DNA of 64,000 bases from positions 62,001 to 126,000 of the forward strand of contig JAHDXO010000024.1 in assembly GCA_023382975.1 (NCBI GenBank). The letters are read 5' to 3'. Made by a program: the position numbers and the translations under genes. The notes beneath the pieces are model-generated. The model saw only the letters and a list, made by a program, of their open reading frames with translations, was not told where the DNA came from and did no database searches. The first letter of the stretch is position 1. Each line of letters starts with the position of its first letter. This document shows positions 26,327 through 34,373 of this stretch, one piece after another. The DNA is from Pirellulaceae bacterium. Its GTDB lineage: Bacteria > Planctomycetota > Planctomycetia > Pirellulales > Pirellulaceae.

Positions 26327-27337
26327 ATGCGATCAAAACGGGGGTTCACGTTGGTCGAGTTGCTGGTGGTGATCGCCATCATCGGCATTCTGGTCGCCCT
26401 GTTGCTGCCGGCGATTCAGATGGCGCGCGAGGCGGCGCGGCGCGCCCAGTGTACGAACAATTTGAAGCAAATCGGCATCGCGCTGCACAATTTCCACGAC
26501 GCCAAGGGGCAGTTTCCGGCCGGTCAGCCTCACAAGGTGGTTCCTGCTTTTCCGAGCGTCGGGTCTTTCCTTTATCGCTGGTCGGCTCATGCGATGATCA
26601 CTCCGTACATGGAGCAGTACAACCTCTACAACGACTTGAACTTCGAAGTGCCGTTGTACACGTTCAGCGGCCCGAATTCCGGTCCCGGGTACGATGTCCA
26701 TCCGGACAACCTGGAGCCGGTGTCGCGATTGGTGAAGCCGTTCCTGTGCCCCAGCGATTGGCATCAGGTGATCGATACGGGATACGGGCCGGCGAATTAC
26801 TCGGCTTGCTGGGGAAGCGGCATGCCGCCGTGGACGGTATACACGACCAGTCAAACCAACGGCATCTTTCACGACGATTCCAAGACGCGTTTCGCGGATG
26901 TCACGGATGGCACCAGCCACACGGCGATGTTTTCCGAGAGCACCCTGGCACGTCCAGGCAGCGGGACGACGCTCACCGCGTCGAACATGAGTGACGTCAT
27001 GGTGGGCCTTCCCAGTGGCTCGGTGCCGGCGCTGACCGAAACGCTGTGTTCGACGCTCGGTTCGAGCGTGAACACCTTCCGCAATTCGCGCTGGGTGGAC
27101 GGCTGGCCGACGCGCACGGGCTACGACCATCGGCTCGCCCCGAATTCGCCAGTTCCGGACTGCTCGCGGGTCGCGCCGGTGCGCGAGTTATGGAAAGCGG
27201 CACGCAGTCGGCATCCCGGTGGCGTGAACCTGTTGCTGTGCGACGGTTCGGTGCGTTTCGTCGGCAACACGATCGAGTTGGACACTTGGCGAGCGCTGGG
27301 TTCGCGGGACGGCGGCGAACCACCCGCCAAGTACTGA
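26327..27337 (+). CDS. DUF1559 pseudopilin-like protein
   Basis: The start at 26327 ([20 protein letters not shown]) follows AAAGGGG. The 336-residue product has a prepilin-type leader with Gly-Phe cleavage site, a hydrophobic helix, the DUF1559 block [25 protein letters not shown], and the C-terminal [19 protein letters not shown]. It is a paralogue of the protein encoded 187 bp upstream, with about the same length and domain order but clearly divergent in the middle. The next gene, a tetrapyrrole-methylase-like protein, starts 89 bp downstream in the same direction, so these may share a transcript. Confidence 0.93.
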   Translation: MRSKRGFTLVELLVVIAIIGILVALLLPAIQMAREAARRAQCTNNLKQIGIALHNFHDAKGQFPAGQPHKVVPAFPSVGSFLYRWSAHAMITPYMEQYNLYNDLNFEVPLYTFSGPNSGPGYDVHPDNLEPVSRLVKPFLCPSDWHQVIDTGYGPANYSACWGSGMPPWTVYTTSQTNGIFHDDSKTRFADVTDGTSHTAMFSESTLARPGSGTTLTASNMSDVMVGLPSGSVPALTETLCSTLGSSVNTFRNSRWVDGWPTRTGYDHRLAPNSPVPDCSRVAPVRELWKAARSRHPGGVNLLLCDGSVRFVGNTIELDTWRALGSRDGGEPPAKY

Positions 27338-27426
27338 ACGGCGCCCGGTCATCCATGTCCGCTTTTCCGAACACTTAGGCAATCCATCGCAAGTGTCTTG
27401 TATCTACCTCGATGAAAGGGAGAGAA

Positions 27427-28323
27427 ATGGCAGGTGTCGAGCAAGCGAAGTTCTCGCGACGTATGTACTTGTGCCTGTGGGCCGCCGCGATGATCGTCTG
27501 CGCCGGGGGCCTGACCTCGCGGCAGGCGGCGGCAGCCGAGGCGCCGGCGCCATCCACTCAGCTTTACCTGGTGGGGGTTGGTCCCGGCGATCCCGATCTC
27601 GTCACGGTCCGGGCGTTGAAGGTGATGAAACAGGCCGATGTGTTGTTCTGCTCCGACCGGATCAAGGAGAAATTCCCGGCGGAGTTCGAGGGCAAGGAGG
27701 TGTTCGGCGGGTATTGGCGTCTCTTTCCGTATTACGGCCAGGATTTGACGCAGTTGGAGGGCGACGAGCGCCGCGAGGCGGAGGCGTTGGCGACCAAGCG
27801 GAACGAGTTCATCGCCAAGGTCAGGGCGGCCGTCGAGCAGGGAAAGACCGTCGCCATCGTGGACAGCGGCGATCCGCTGATCTATGGTCCTTGGGCCTGG
27901 TGCTTGGAGGAATTCGAAGATCTGCGTCCCGTCGTGGTTCCCGGCGTCAGTTGTTTTAACGCCGCCAATGCGGCGCTGCGCCGCGGTGTCACCAGCGGCG
28001 AACGAACCAAGTCGGTCATCCTGACGGCTGCGGATTGGCCGGGAAAGACGGACACGATCGACAAGCTTGCCGCGCATGGCTCGACGATGGCGTTGTTCAC
28101 GATGCGGACGGACTTCGAAGAGTTCATCAAGAAACTGTCGATCAACTACCCTGCGGAGACTCCGGTGGCGATCGTGATCCAGGCGGGCTACGCAGACAAG
28201 GAGCAGGTGATCGAAGGGACCTTGGGCACGATCTTGAGTCAAGTCGGCCAGAAAGACCTGCCCTTTGAGTACATGATCTATGTAGGCGATTTCCTGACGT
28301 ATCGATACAAGAAGGCGAGGTGA
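27427..28323 (+). CDS. tetrapyrrole methylase-family protein with Tat-like signal peptide
   Basis: The start at 27427 is preceded by GGGAGAGAA. The N-terminal 40 residues form a signal peptide with a twin-arginine pattern (FSRRMYLCLWAAAMIVCAGG, then AAAEAP). The mature part is a tetrapyrrole (corrin/porphyrin) C-methylase fold: YLVGVGPGDPDLVTVRALKVM (AdoMet-binding GxGPGDP loop), DVLFCSD, IVDSGDPLIYGPW, VVPGVSCFNAANAAL, and AIVIQAGYADKEQVIEGTL. It is 298 residues, normal for precorrin methylases plus the leader. Cytoplasmic enzymes of this family lack such leaders, so the predicted export is odd. It is followed at 2 bp by a DUF4198 gene. Confidence 0.82.
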   Translation: MAGVEQAKFSRRMYLCLWAAAMIVCAGGLTSRQAAAAEAPAPSTQLYLVGVGPGDPDLVTVRALKVMKQADVLFCSDRIKEKFPAEFEGKEVFGGYWRLFPYYGQDLTQLEGDERREAEALATKRNEFIAKVRAAVEQGKTVAIVDSGDPLIYGPWAWCLEEFEDLRPVVVPGVSCFNAANAALRRGVTSGERTKSVILTAADWPGKTDTIDKLAAHGSTMALFTMRTDFEEFIKKLSINYPAETPVAIVIQAGYADKEQVIEGTLGTILSQVGQKDLPFEYMIYVGDFLTYRYKKAR

Positions 28324-28325
28324 AC

Positions 28326-29183
28326 ATGAGTACCCATGGAACACGGCACACGTTGGCGTGCGCAAGACTCGCGGTTTCCGCTTTTTTGGTTGGCGCGGCG
28401 ACCTTGTGTGCCGCCCTTTCGGCGAATGGGCACGAGGTGTGGATCGAGACCGCCACAAGCGCCAAGCGGGGAGAAGCTCACGAGATCCAAATCTGCTGGG
28501 GACACTCCGGTCAAAAAGAAACCGGCCCCGCGATGGCTGCGCAACAGGACAAGCTGACCGTCTGCGTCCTGGGACCGGGCGGCCGCGAACCCCTGACCCT
28601 GGCCAAGGGCAGCGACAGCTTCACCGCGAACTTCACTCCCGAAAGCCCCGGCGGCTACGTCGTCGGCGCCGATCTGCAGGTGGGGATCATCGACCGGGAG
28701 TTCCACGGCATGCCGCCCAAGACCCGGATCGTGATGTACGGCAAGGCCGTCGCGCATGCCGGCGGCCAGGGCGAAGCGACGGTTCCGCTGGGCTTCGATC
28801 TGGAGATCGTGCCCGCATCCCCGATTCGCGAACTGAAGCCGGGCGACTTGGTCACGGTCAAGGTTCTGCACAAGGGGCGCCCGATCGGTGGCAGGAACGT
28901 TCAGGTGTCCGCAAAGACATCGGGGCCGCTGCCTCCGCCGGCGGACTCCAGAGTCCAGACGAGCGAATGGTCCATCCAGGCGATGGCGGATCCCGTTTCG
29001 GGCGAAGTGACGGTTCCGCTGATCGTCGGCGGGCAGCATCTGTTCCACGTCAAGTATTTCGACGAGACTCCGGGAACCTACGATGGCGACAGGAACGACA
29101 GCTCGGACTTCAGCCACTTGCGCAAAGGCGACACCTACGAGCGAACGATGTACGTGTCCACCCTGACAGTGCAAGTCAACTGA
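28326..29183 (+). CDS. DUF4198 periplasmic protein (NikK-like)
   Basis: The ATG at 28326 follows GAGGTGA, which overlaps the stop of the preceding methylase gene. The 285-residue product has a signal peptide (AVSAFLVGAATLCAALSANG), and the mature N-terminus starts HEVWIETATS. An N-terminal His right after the leader is the DUF4198 hallmark, used for metal binding in nickel/cobalt uptake proteins of the NikK type. Two Ig-like beta domains follow (FTPESPGGYVVGAD; LKPGDLVTVKVLHKGRPIGGRNVQ; GQHLFHVKYFDETPGTYDGD). A role in metal or cobalt/corrinoid handling is inferred from the family and from the methylase partner. Confidence 0.85.
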   Translation: MSTHGTRHTLACARLAVSAFLVGAATLCAALSANGHEVWIETATSAKRGEAHEIQICWGHSGQKETGPAMAAQQDKLTVCVLGPGGREPLTLAKGSDSFTANFTPESPGGYVVGADLQVGIIDREFHGMPPKTRIVMYGKAVAHAGGQGEATVPLGFDLEIVPASPIRELKPGDLVTVKVLHKGRPIGGRNVQVSAKTSGPLPPPADSRVQTSEWSIQAMADPVSGEVTVPLIVGGQHLFHVKYFDETPGTYDGDRNDSSDFSHLRKGDTYERTMYVSTLTVQVN

Positions 29184-29252
29184 GCCGGGCTCAGGGCAGG
29201 GAACCGGCTCGATGAACTTGGTCGTGCCGGGCCGGTCACGAGAGCTACGCCC

Positions 29253-30254
29253 CTATTCCCGGCTTCCTTCCCGGAGGATTCGCGCGACGATCTCCGACTG
29301 ATCGTCGTCGCCGGTGCGGATCACGAACCGGCATTCGCTCAGGCTGCGAAACCACGTTTCCTGATGCCGGGCGAAGCGGCGCGTGCGGGTCTTGACGGCT
29401 TCGACCGTTTCCGCCAAGGGGCTGCTCTGTTCCAGTCCGTGGATCACTTCGCGGTAGCCGACTGCCTGGCGCGCGGTGCGGCTGAGCGAGTGGTGCCGAG
29501 CGAGAATACCGCGGACTTCGTCGACCAGCCCCGCCGCGAACATCGCCTCGACCCGCCGGTGGATCCGTTCGTGCAGCACGTCGCGCGGCCAACCGACGAC
29601 GAAGACGCGACACTGCTCGGCTGGGCGGCCTTCGTCGAACTGCGTCTGCAAGTGGCTGATGGGGCGGCCCGTCAGTCGGTAGACTTCCAGCGCGCGGATG
29701 ATGCGGCGTTTGTCGTGCGGATGCAGTTTCGCCGCCGACAGGGGATCGACTTGTTGCAACCGCTGGTGCAATGCTTGCAGTCCGACCGACTGCAGCTCCT
29801 CCTCGATCTGCTGGCGGAACTCCCAGTCGGCCGGCGGTCCCTGAAAGATTCCTCGCAGCAAGGCCTTCAGATACAGGGGCGTGCCGCCCACAAACAGCAC
29901 TTCGCGTCCGCGGCCACGGATATCGGCGATGGCGGTCTTGGCGGAGTCCACATAGTTGGACAAACTGAATTCTTCGCTCGGCGCCAGAATATCGATCAGA
30001 TGATGGGGCACGCGATGCTGCTGCTGGATCGTCGGCTTGGCCGTGCCGATGTCCATCTCGCGGTACAGGGTCATCGAATCCAGGGAGACGATTTCGGCGC
30101 CCAGCCGTTCGGCCAATTCCAGACCAATCTCCGTCTTGCCGCTGGCGGTCGGACCGGTCAAGTACCAGCAATCGATGGCGGGCACGATCGAATTCGGCGG
30201 GGTGGGTGCGGCGGGCGTAGGATTCGGCATGGGGTGGCTTGTTCCCAAGGTCAT
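29253..30254 (-). CDS. miaA: tRNA dimethylallyltransferase
   Basis: Transfers the dimethylallyl group to A37 of tRNAs reading UNN codons. The 333-residue product has the P-loop LTGPTASGKTEIGLELA (about residues 32-48), SLDSMTLYREMDIGTAKPT (DSxxxYxxMdIgTAKPt signature), VPHHLIDIL, VGGTPLYLKALLRG, DKRRIIRALEVYRLTG and RTARQAVGYREV. The N-terminal 28 residues are a Pro-rich extension; Met 9 is an alternative start. Its stop is 69 bp from the stop of the DUF4198 gene (convergent), and it is divergent from hisE with about 100 bp between starts. Confidence 0.95.
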   Translation of the reverse strand: MTLGTSHPMPNPTPAAPTPPNSIVPAIDCWYLTGPTASGKTEIGLELAERLGAEIVSLDSMTLYREMDIGTAKPTIQQQHRVPHHLIDILAPSEEFSLSNYVDSAKTAIADIRGRGREVLFVGGTPLYLKALLRGIFQGPPADWEFRQQIEEELQSVGLQALHQRLQQVDPLSAAKLHPHDKRRIIRALEVYRLTGRPISHLQTQFDEGRPAEQCRVFVVGWPRDVLHERIHRRVEAMFAAGLVDEVRGILARHHSLSRTARQAVGYREVIHGLEQSSPLAETVEAVKTRTRRFARHQETWFRSLSECRFVIRTGDDDQSEIVARILREGSRE

Positions 30255-30352
30255 TGCCAGAGTCAGCGGAAGAAACTACGATATGCCATTCTTCAGACAC
30301 ATCGGCCCCCGTCAAGAGGGGCGAGTCATCGCCCAAGCTGGAACGAACATCT

Positions 30353-30682
30353 ATGGAACCATCGATTCTCCAACGACTGATGGACGTGATCGAGGACCGT
30401 CGCGCCAATCCACCCGAGCGGTCCTACACCAGCCAGTTGTTCCGTGGCGGCGTCCAGAAGATCGGCAGCAAGATCATGGAGGAAGCACGCGAAGTGGTCG
30501 AAGCGGCCCAGGAGCCGGACGAGGCAGGACGCCAGCACCTGATCCATGAAGCGGCCGATCTGATCTATCATCTGTTCGTGATGCTGGGCCACTGCAACGT
30601 CCGACTGCCCGAGGTCGAAGCAGAGTTGGTCCGTCGGTTCGGCATCTCCGGCCTAGACGAGAAAGCGGCGCGGTCATCATGA
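30353..30682 (+). CDS. hisE: phosphoribosyl-ATP pyrophosphatase
   Basis: The second step of histidine synthesis: hydrolysis of PR-ATP to PR-AMP. The 109-residue product (start MEPSILQRLMDVIEDRR) matches HisE length and carries the alpha-helical MazG-like signature: SYTSQLFRGGVQKIGSKIMEEAREVVEAA (metal-binding EEAxE) and HEAADLIYHLFVMLG (EAADxxYH). It overlaps hisG by ATGA at 30679-30682, so the two are translationally coupled. Other his genes are not in the window. Confidence 0.95.
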   Translation: MEPSILQRLMDVIEDRRANPPERSYTSQLFRGGVQKIGSKIMEEAREVVEAAQEPDEAGRQHLIHEAADLIYHLFVMLGHCNVRLPEVEAELVRRFGISGLDEKAARSS

Positions 30683-31530
30683 ATCATTTGCGAATCGGAG
30701 TCCCCAGCAAAGGACGTTTGTCGGAGCAGGCAGCGGAGCTGCTTGGCCAAGCGGGACTGCATTTCCGCCGCCAAGACCGCAGTCTGTTCGCGCGGGTGAG
30801 CGAACTGCCGGTCGACGTCACTTTCTTGCGGACCGACGATATCCCCGTGCTTTGCGCCGAGGGTGCGATCGACATGGGGATCACCGGCAGCGACCTGATC
30901 GCCGAATCCGGAGCGGATGTCGAGGTGCGACTGGCCCTGGGCGTGGGCAAGTGCCGGTTGGCGCTGTGCGTCCCCGACGACTCGGACATTCAGAGCCCCG
31001 GAGAATTGAACGGCTGCCGCGTCGCCACCAGCTTCCCGCAGGTGACCCAGCGGTACTTGGCCGAGCATCGCGCCGACGTGCATTTGGTTCCGCTCTCCGG
31101 ATCGGTCGAGATCATGATTGCGCTGGGCGTCGCGGACGCGATCGTCGATCTGGTCGAGACGGGCAGCACATTGGCCGCAAACCGGTTGCGCGTGTTGACC
31201 GAGATCGGCACCTACGAGACCGTGCTGATTCAGAACCGGCAGCGGGCCAAGCCGGAGATCGCCAACCGGGTCGTCCGCCGCTTGGAAGGTGTCGTGATCG
31301 CCCGCAGCTACTCGCTGCTGGAGTACAACATCCCGAAAGAAAAGCTGGCCGAGGCCGAGCAGATCACCCCCGGCTTCAACTCGCCCACCGTCAGCCAGTT
31401 GGAAGATCCCGCGTGGTGCGCGGTCCGCGTCATGGTCCGGCGGAAAGAAGTGATCCGCGTCATGGAACAGCTCGAATCGCTCGGCGCCTCGGCCATCCTG
31501 GAAACGGCCATCGCCAACTGCCGGTTGTAG
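30679..31530 (+). CDS. hisG: ATP phosphoribosyltransferase, long form
   Basis: The first committed step of histidine synthesis. The 283-residue length and presence of a C-terminal ACT-like regulatory domain (ITPGFNSPTVSQLEDPAWCAVRVMVRR) mark the long HisG form, which does not need HisZ. Catalytic-domain motifs: IGVPSKGRL, DDIPVLCAEGAIDMGITGSDLI, ATSFPQVTQRYL, and the PRPP-binding GVADAIVDLVETGSTL. It is coupled to hisE by a 4-bp overlap. A hairpin that works as terminator for the opposing gene lies 40-75 bp downstream. Confidence 0.95.
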   Translation: MNHLRIGVPSKGRLSEQAAELLGQAGLHFRRQDRSLFARVSELPVDVTFLRTDDIPVLCAEGAIDMGITGSDLIAESGADVEVRLALGVGKCRLALCVPDDSDIQSPGELNGCRVATSFPQVTQRYLAEHRADVHLVPLSGSVEIMIALGVADAIVDLVETGSTLAANRLRVLTEIGTYETVLIQNRQRAKPEIANRVVRRLEGVVIARSYSLLEYNIPKEKLAEAEQITPGFNSPTVSQLEDPAWCAVRVMVRRKEVIRVMEQLESLGASAILETAIANCRL

Positions 31531-31562
31531 AGCTTTCTTGCAGCGAAATCGCGCGAGGCGGC

Positions 31563-31606
31563 GCAAAAAAAGGCTTCGGGAGAACGATCGTCTTCCCAAA
31601 GCCTTG
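31563..31606 (-). terminator. Rho-independent terminator
   Basis: A hairpin AAGGCTT/AAGCCTT (31570-31576 with 31599-31605), extended inward by GGGAGA/TCTTCCC with one bulge. On the minus strand it is followed by seven T, so it terminates the secreted-protein gene ending at 31666. It may act in both directions for hisG. Confidence 0.8.
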
Positions 31607-31665
31607 TGCGTTTCGGCGATTCGTTCGCCTCGACGGATGTCGGCGATCATTCCGAACCAACAGCC

Positions 31666-32205
31666 CTACGGCAACGGCGGCGGCAGAGGAGTGATCGAGA
31701 AGTTCTGGCGGAACGTTTGACGGAAGTCTTCGAAATCAAAGTTCAGGTTCTCGCTGAACAGCTTCCCGCCGATCAACCAATTGAAGGCACCGCGTTCCGC
31801 CCAATTGTTAGTATCGTTGTTGATCCCGATGTTGCCGCCGAGTCCGGCAAAGTCGCCTTCGACCTCCAGGCTGATGGTCTTGAACGTGCCGTCCGGCAGA
31901 ACGATCTCCTCGTTGATCGAGTAGCGAATCGTCGCCGTGAGGCCTTCCAGCATTTGGGCCGTGCCGCTGCCGACTCCCGTGAATTCGAACTCCTTAATCT
32001 GCGAGAAATCGATCCCCCCACCGATCAGCGCTTGCCCTCGGATCTGATGAGCGTCGTCATTGGCAACCACGCTCGATTGTGAAATGCCGGCCATCTGCAA
32101 AGCAGCGGGCAGCTCACTCGTAGCTGCTTTGCCCGGCTCGTCGGCGAACACTGGCGAGCTGGCAAGCATCGCCACCAAGGCCATTTGTACCCATGCATTC
32201 TTCAT
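31666..32205 (-). CDS. small secreted protein with ELPAAL/IRG module (paralogue A)
   Basis: The start at 32205 (MKNAWVQMALVAMLASSPVFADEPG) follows GGAAAGGTG. The 179-residue product has a Sec signal peptide, then the N-terminal module SELPAALQMAGISQSSVV followed by DAHQIRGQ. After it comes a beta-rich, acidic and Asn/Gly-containing domain (GGGIDFSQIKEFEFTGVGSG, INNDTNNWAERGAF) and a Pro-rich C-terminus. It is one of four tandem genes sharing this module. The variable domain is closest to that of paralogue D (both end in a FxxLxGxx...LIGG/FLLEG block about 35 residues from the end). It is possibly exported by the neighbouring Fap-like machinery. No enzyme motif is present. Confidence 0.75.
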   Translation of the reverse strand: MKNAWVQMALVAMLASSPVFADEPGKAATSELPAALQMAGISQSSVVANDDAHQIRGQALIGGGIDFSQIKEFEFTGVGSGTAQMLEGLTATIRYSINEEIVLPDGTFKTISLEVEGDFAGLGGNIGINNDTNNWAERGAFNWLIGGKLFSENLNFDFEDFRQTFRQNFSITPLPPPLP

Positions 32206-32595
32206 CGTTGACACCTTTCCCTGCAAAATGCGCGAAACAGAAAAGAGCCACGTGACTCTTTACGCTGAGAGTTCGGCAAACGTCGCTCACCAGTCGATGG
32301 GTTACAGGACTGTGTCCAGGTCTCCCGGCTTGGCCCAACTTGAACGTTTCTCACCGATACGAGGGAACCGTATCGCGACAAACCAACCTTTAGGGTGCAA
32401 ACGGTACTTCTTGGTGAAGCAATTTGCCACATCCAGACAGTTTACTAAGGCCACACGGGCTGTCAACGAATTCGACGAGAAAAATGCAGAAGTCGGGTAG
32501 TTTTTTCGTGGCAGGCGCAGGCCGCCACGCAGAATCGCCCGTAGGTGAATTTGCGAGAGTTCAGCCGAAGCCGCCGGGAATTTCCGGATCGAAAG
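32206..32595. other. intergenic interval between secreted-protein genes
   Basis: About 390 bases without a supported gene. The part adjoining 32205 must hold the promoter of paralogue A, and this is AT-richer (32390-32500) than its surroundings. No strong hairpin or operator was identified. Confidence 0.45.
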
Positions 32596-32922
32596 TTACG
32601 GAATGACGATACGGATGAACATGGGAGTGCCTGCGTTGGCGCCTCCGCTGATCGTCCAGAGATTCAGGCTGAAGGGTCCGTGGCCTTCGATCCGGGTGGC
32701 GAAGTACGGCAGGTTCAGGTTCAAGATCCAGTTTCCGCGGATCTGGGCCGCTTGCCCGGCCGTGACGATCTCGTCCGGCTGCAGCGTCATCCCCTGGAGG
32801 GCGGCCGGCAGGTCGTCTCGATCGATCAGCGGTTGGGACAGCGGCTGATCGGCAACCGCGATTGGCGGTGAGCAGCAAAGTCCCAGAAGGGCGAGCACGA
32901 TGGCTGTTCGGGCCGGATTCAT
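32596..32922 (-). CDS. small secreted protein with ELPAAL/IRG module (paralogue B)
   Basis: The ATG at 32922 follows TTGGAG. The 108-residue product has a Cys-containing signal peptide (AIVLALLGLCCSPPIAVA), the shared module DDLPAALQGMTLQPDEIV followed by QAAQIRGN, and a short beta-rich tail (ILNLNLPYFATRIEGHGPFSLNLWTISGG). It is the shortest of the four paralogues. It lies 29 bp after the stop of paralogue C, so the two are probably co-transcribed. Unknown function; candidate exported surface or fibre component by context. Confidence 0.72.
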   Translation of the reverse strand: MNPARTAIVLALLGLCCSPPIAVADQPLSQPLIDRDDLPAALQGMTLQPDEIVTAGQAAQIRGNWILNLNLPYFATRIEGHGPFSLNLWTISGGANAGTPMFIRIVIP

Positions 32923-32951
32923 GTTGCTTACTCCAAGTCGGCTGGAAACGG

Positions 32952-33422
32952 CTATCGAAGTTGGATGGAGAACAGGCCGGGCAGGGCGACGACGTCGGCG
33001 CTGGTCGGAGTGCCCTCGAAAGTCAAGATCCCGGTGAAGTTCGAGGATCGCGTAGCGATCACGCCTTGCACCGGCGAATAGTCTCCCAACACGGCCATGC
33101 CTTCGGTGGCAAAGAACAGCGTACCTTGCATGACGCCGATCGACACCTTTTGTCCCCCGCCGCTCAGCAGGAATGAAGTACTGGCGTTGGGCACATGGTT
33201 GCTGACGCCTGCCAAGGTGATGACGATCCCATGCGACGGAAAGAACTCGCCGCGCACCTGATGCGCCTCGGTCGCGGTCAGGATTTGCTGAGGCTGGACG
33301 CCGCCTTCCCGCAGAGCGGCCGGCAATTCGTCGGTGACCATCCGCTGATCCGCCGGCGCCGCCTTGGGCAAGACGCACAGCAGTCCGATCAGCACCAGCG
33401 GAACGGATCGAAGCAACATCAT
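32952..33422 (-). CDS. small secreted protein with ELPAAL/IRG module (paralogue C)
   Basis: The start at 33422 (MMLLRSVPLVLIGLLCVLPKAAPAD) follows AAGGGGTGGGAA. The 156-residue product has a signal peptide, then the module DELPAALREGGVQPQQIL followed by EAHQVRGE. The remainder is a beta-rich, glycine- and serine-containing domain (GIVITLAGVSNHVPNASTSF, GMAVLGDYSPVQGVI, FTGILTFEGTPTSADVV) ending in FSIQLR. No cysteines remain in the mature part and no catalytic motif is seen. It lies upstream of paralogue B by 29 bp and downstream of paralogue D by 88 bp. Confidence 0.75.
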   Translation of the reverse strand: MMLLRSVPLVLIGLLCVLPKAAPADQRMVTDELPAALREGGVQPQQILTATEAHQVRGEFFPSHGIVITLAGVSNHVPNASTSFLLSGGGQKVSIGVMQGTLFFATEGMAVLGDYSPVQGVIATRSSNFTGILTFEGTPTSADVVALPGLFSIQLR

Positions 33423-33510
33423 TTCCCACCCCTTCACGAAGAATCCTCATCGAACCGATGACCGTTACTCGTCGACGTTCGTCATCATCCGGCCATCACC
33501 TCCCGACTCG

Positions 33511-34050
33511 CTACTTGACGTAGAGTTGAGTGAAGATCTGCTCGTACACACCGACAAAGTCGATTTGTTCCTGCAGGGCTTTGCCTTCGAGCAAGAACTG
33601 GAAATTCCCATTCGGCGCCGCGCCGAGATAACCGGCCAGACCGCCGAAGTTGCCTTCAGCCACGGTTGTCGAGGTGCCTGTCTGCTGAGCGTGCTGGAAC
33701 TCGCCGACCACTCCCTCGAACAACAGGATCGTCCCCGTCGCCTCGCCGGTGATTTTGAACGTCTTGTGCTGGGCGAATTGTCCAGGTCCACAGGGAGGGG
33801 GACACGGTGTCGGGGGCGGACACGGCCGAGGCGGGCAAGGGATGACACAGACGGGGTAGCACGAGGACGGAACGTTGTACCCGCCTTGCCCGCGAATCGC
33901 ATGCGCGTCGGCCGCAGAAACCTGGAAGGACGCATCGATCCCCGCCGCTTGCAGAGCGGCGGGCAACTCCGCGGTCGCTGTTCCTTGTTCTGCTTGGACG
34001 TGGCCAACGGCCATCAAGGCGAAGATGAAACAAGTCGAAATGCGAAACAT
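33511..34050 (-). CDS. small secreted protein with ELPAAL/IRG module and Cys/Pro-rich insert (paralogue D)
   Basis: The ATG at 34050 follows GGAGG. The 179-residue product has a signal peptide (ISTCFIFALMAVGHVQA), the module AELPAALQAAGIDASFQV followed by DAHAIRGQ, and then a unique insert with six Cys among prolines (SSCYPVCVIPCPPRPCPPP then TPCPPPC, about residues 54-79). The C-terminal domain resembles paralogue A: KITGEATGTILLFEGVVGEF, EGNFGGLAGYLG, FQFLLEGKALQEQ. It is the first gene of the four-gene minus-strand run and is divergent from the barrel gene at 34374. Confidence 0.75.
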   Translation of the reverse strand: MFRISTCFIFALMAVGHVQAEQGTATAELPAALQAAGIDASFQVSAADAHAIRGQGGYNVPSSCYPVCVIPCPPRPCPPPTPCPPPCGPGQFAQHKTFKITGEATGTILLFEGVVGEFQHAQQTGTSTTVAEGNFGGLAGYLGAAPNGNFQFLLEGKALQEQIDFVGVYEQIFTQLYVK

Positions 34051-34373
34051 GACGGGCCTCCGAAAATTGTGCCTGAAGAAGCCGGCACCCGCGATCGGCA
34101 CCGACCAGCGTGTGCGGGTGGGATTCGCCGCAGGACAAAGGTGCTTTCGAAGCGCAAAGCGAGCGAATTCGACACGCACCAGCCGAATTACTTTTCCCCA
34201 GTTACCTAAAATAGCACAGCTTGGGCGGGTGTCAAACAATATCCTCAAATGCGGGATTTCCGGCTTTTGTCGAAGATAGGGCAAGTAGGGTTCCGATACG
34301 ATATATCAGGGTGCCTCAAGAAAACGGCTGGAAGTGGAGAGCGTGTCATTCCAGCAACGAAAGACGCGATCCG
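34051..34373. other. divergent promoter region of secreted-protein and barrel genes
   Basis: About 320 bases between divergent starts at 34050 (minus) and 34374 (plus). No gene is supported. It should hold promoters of both transcription units; an AT-richer segment at 34190-34260 is the best candidate. No clear operator seen. Confidence 0.5.
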
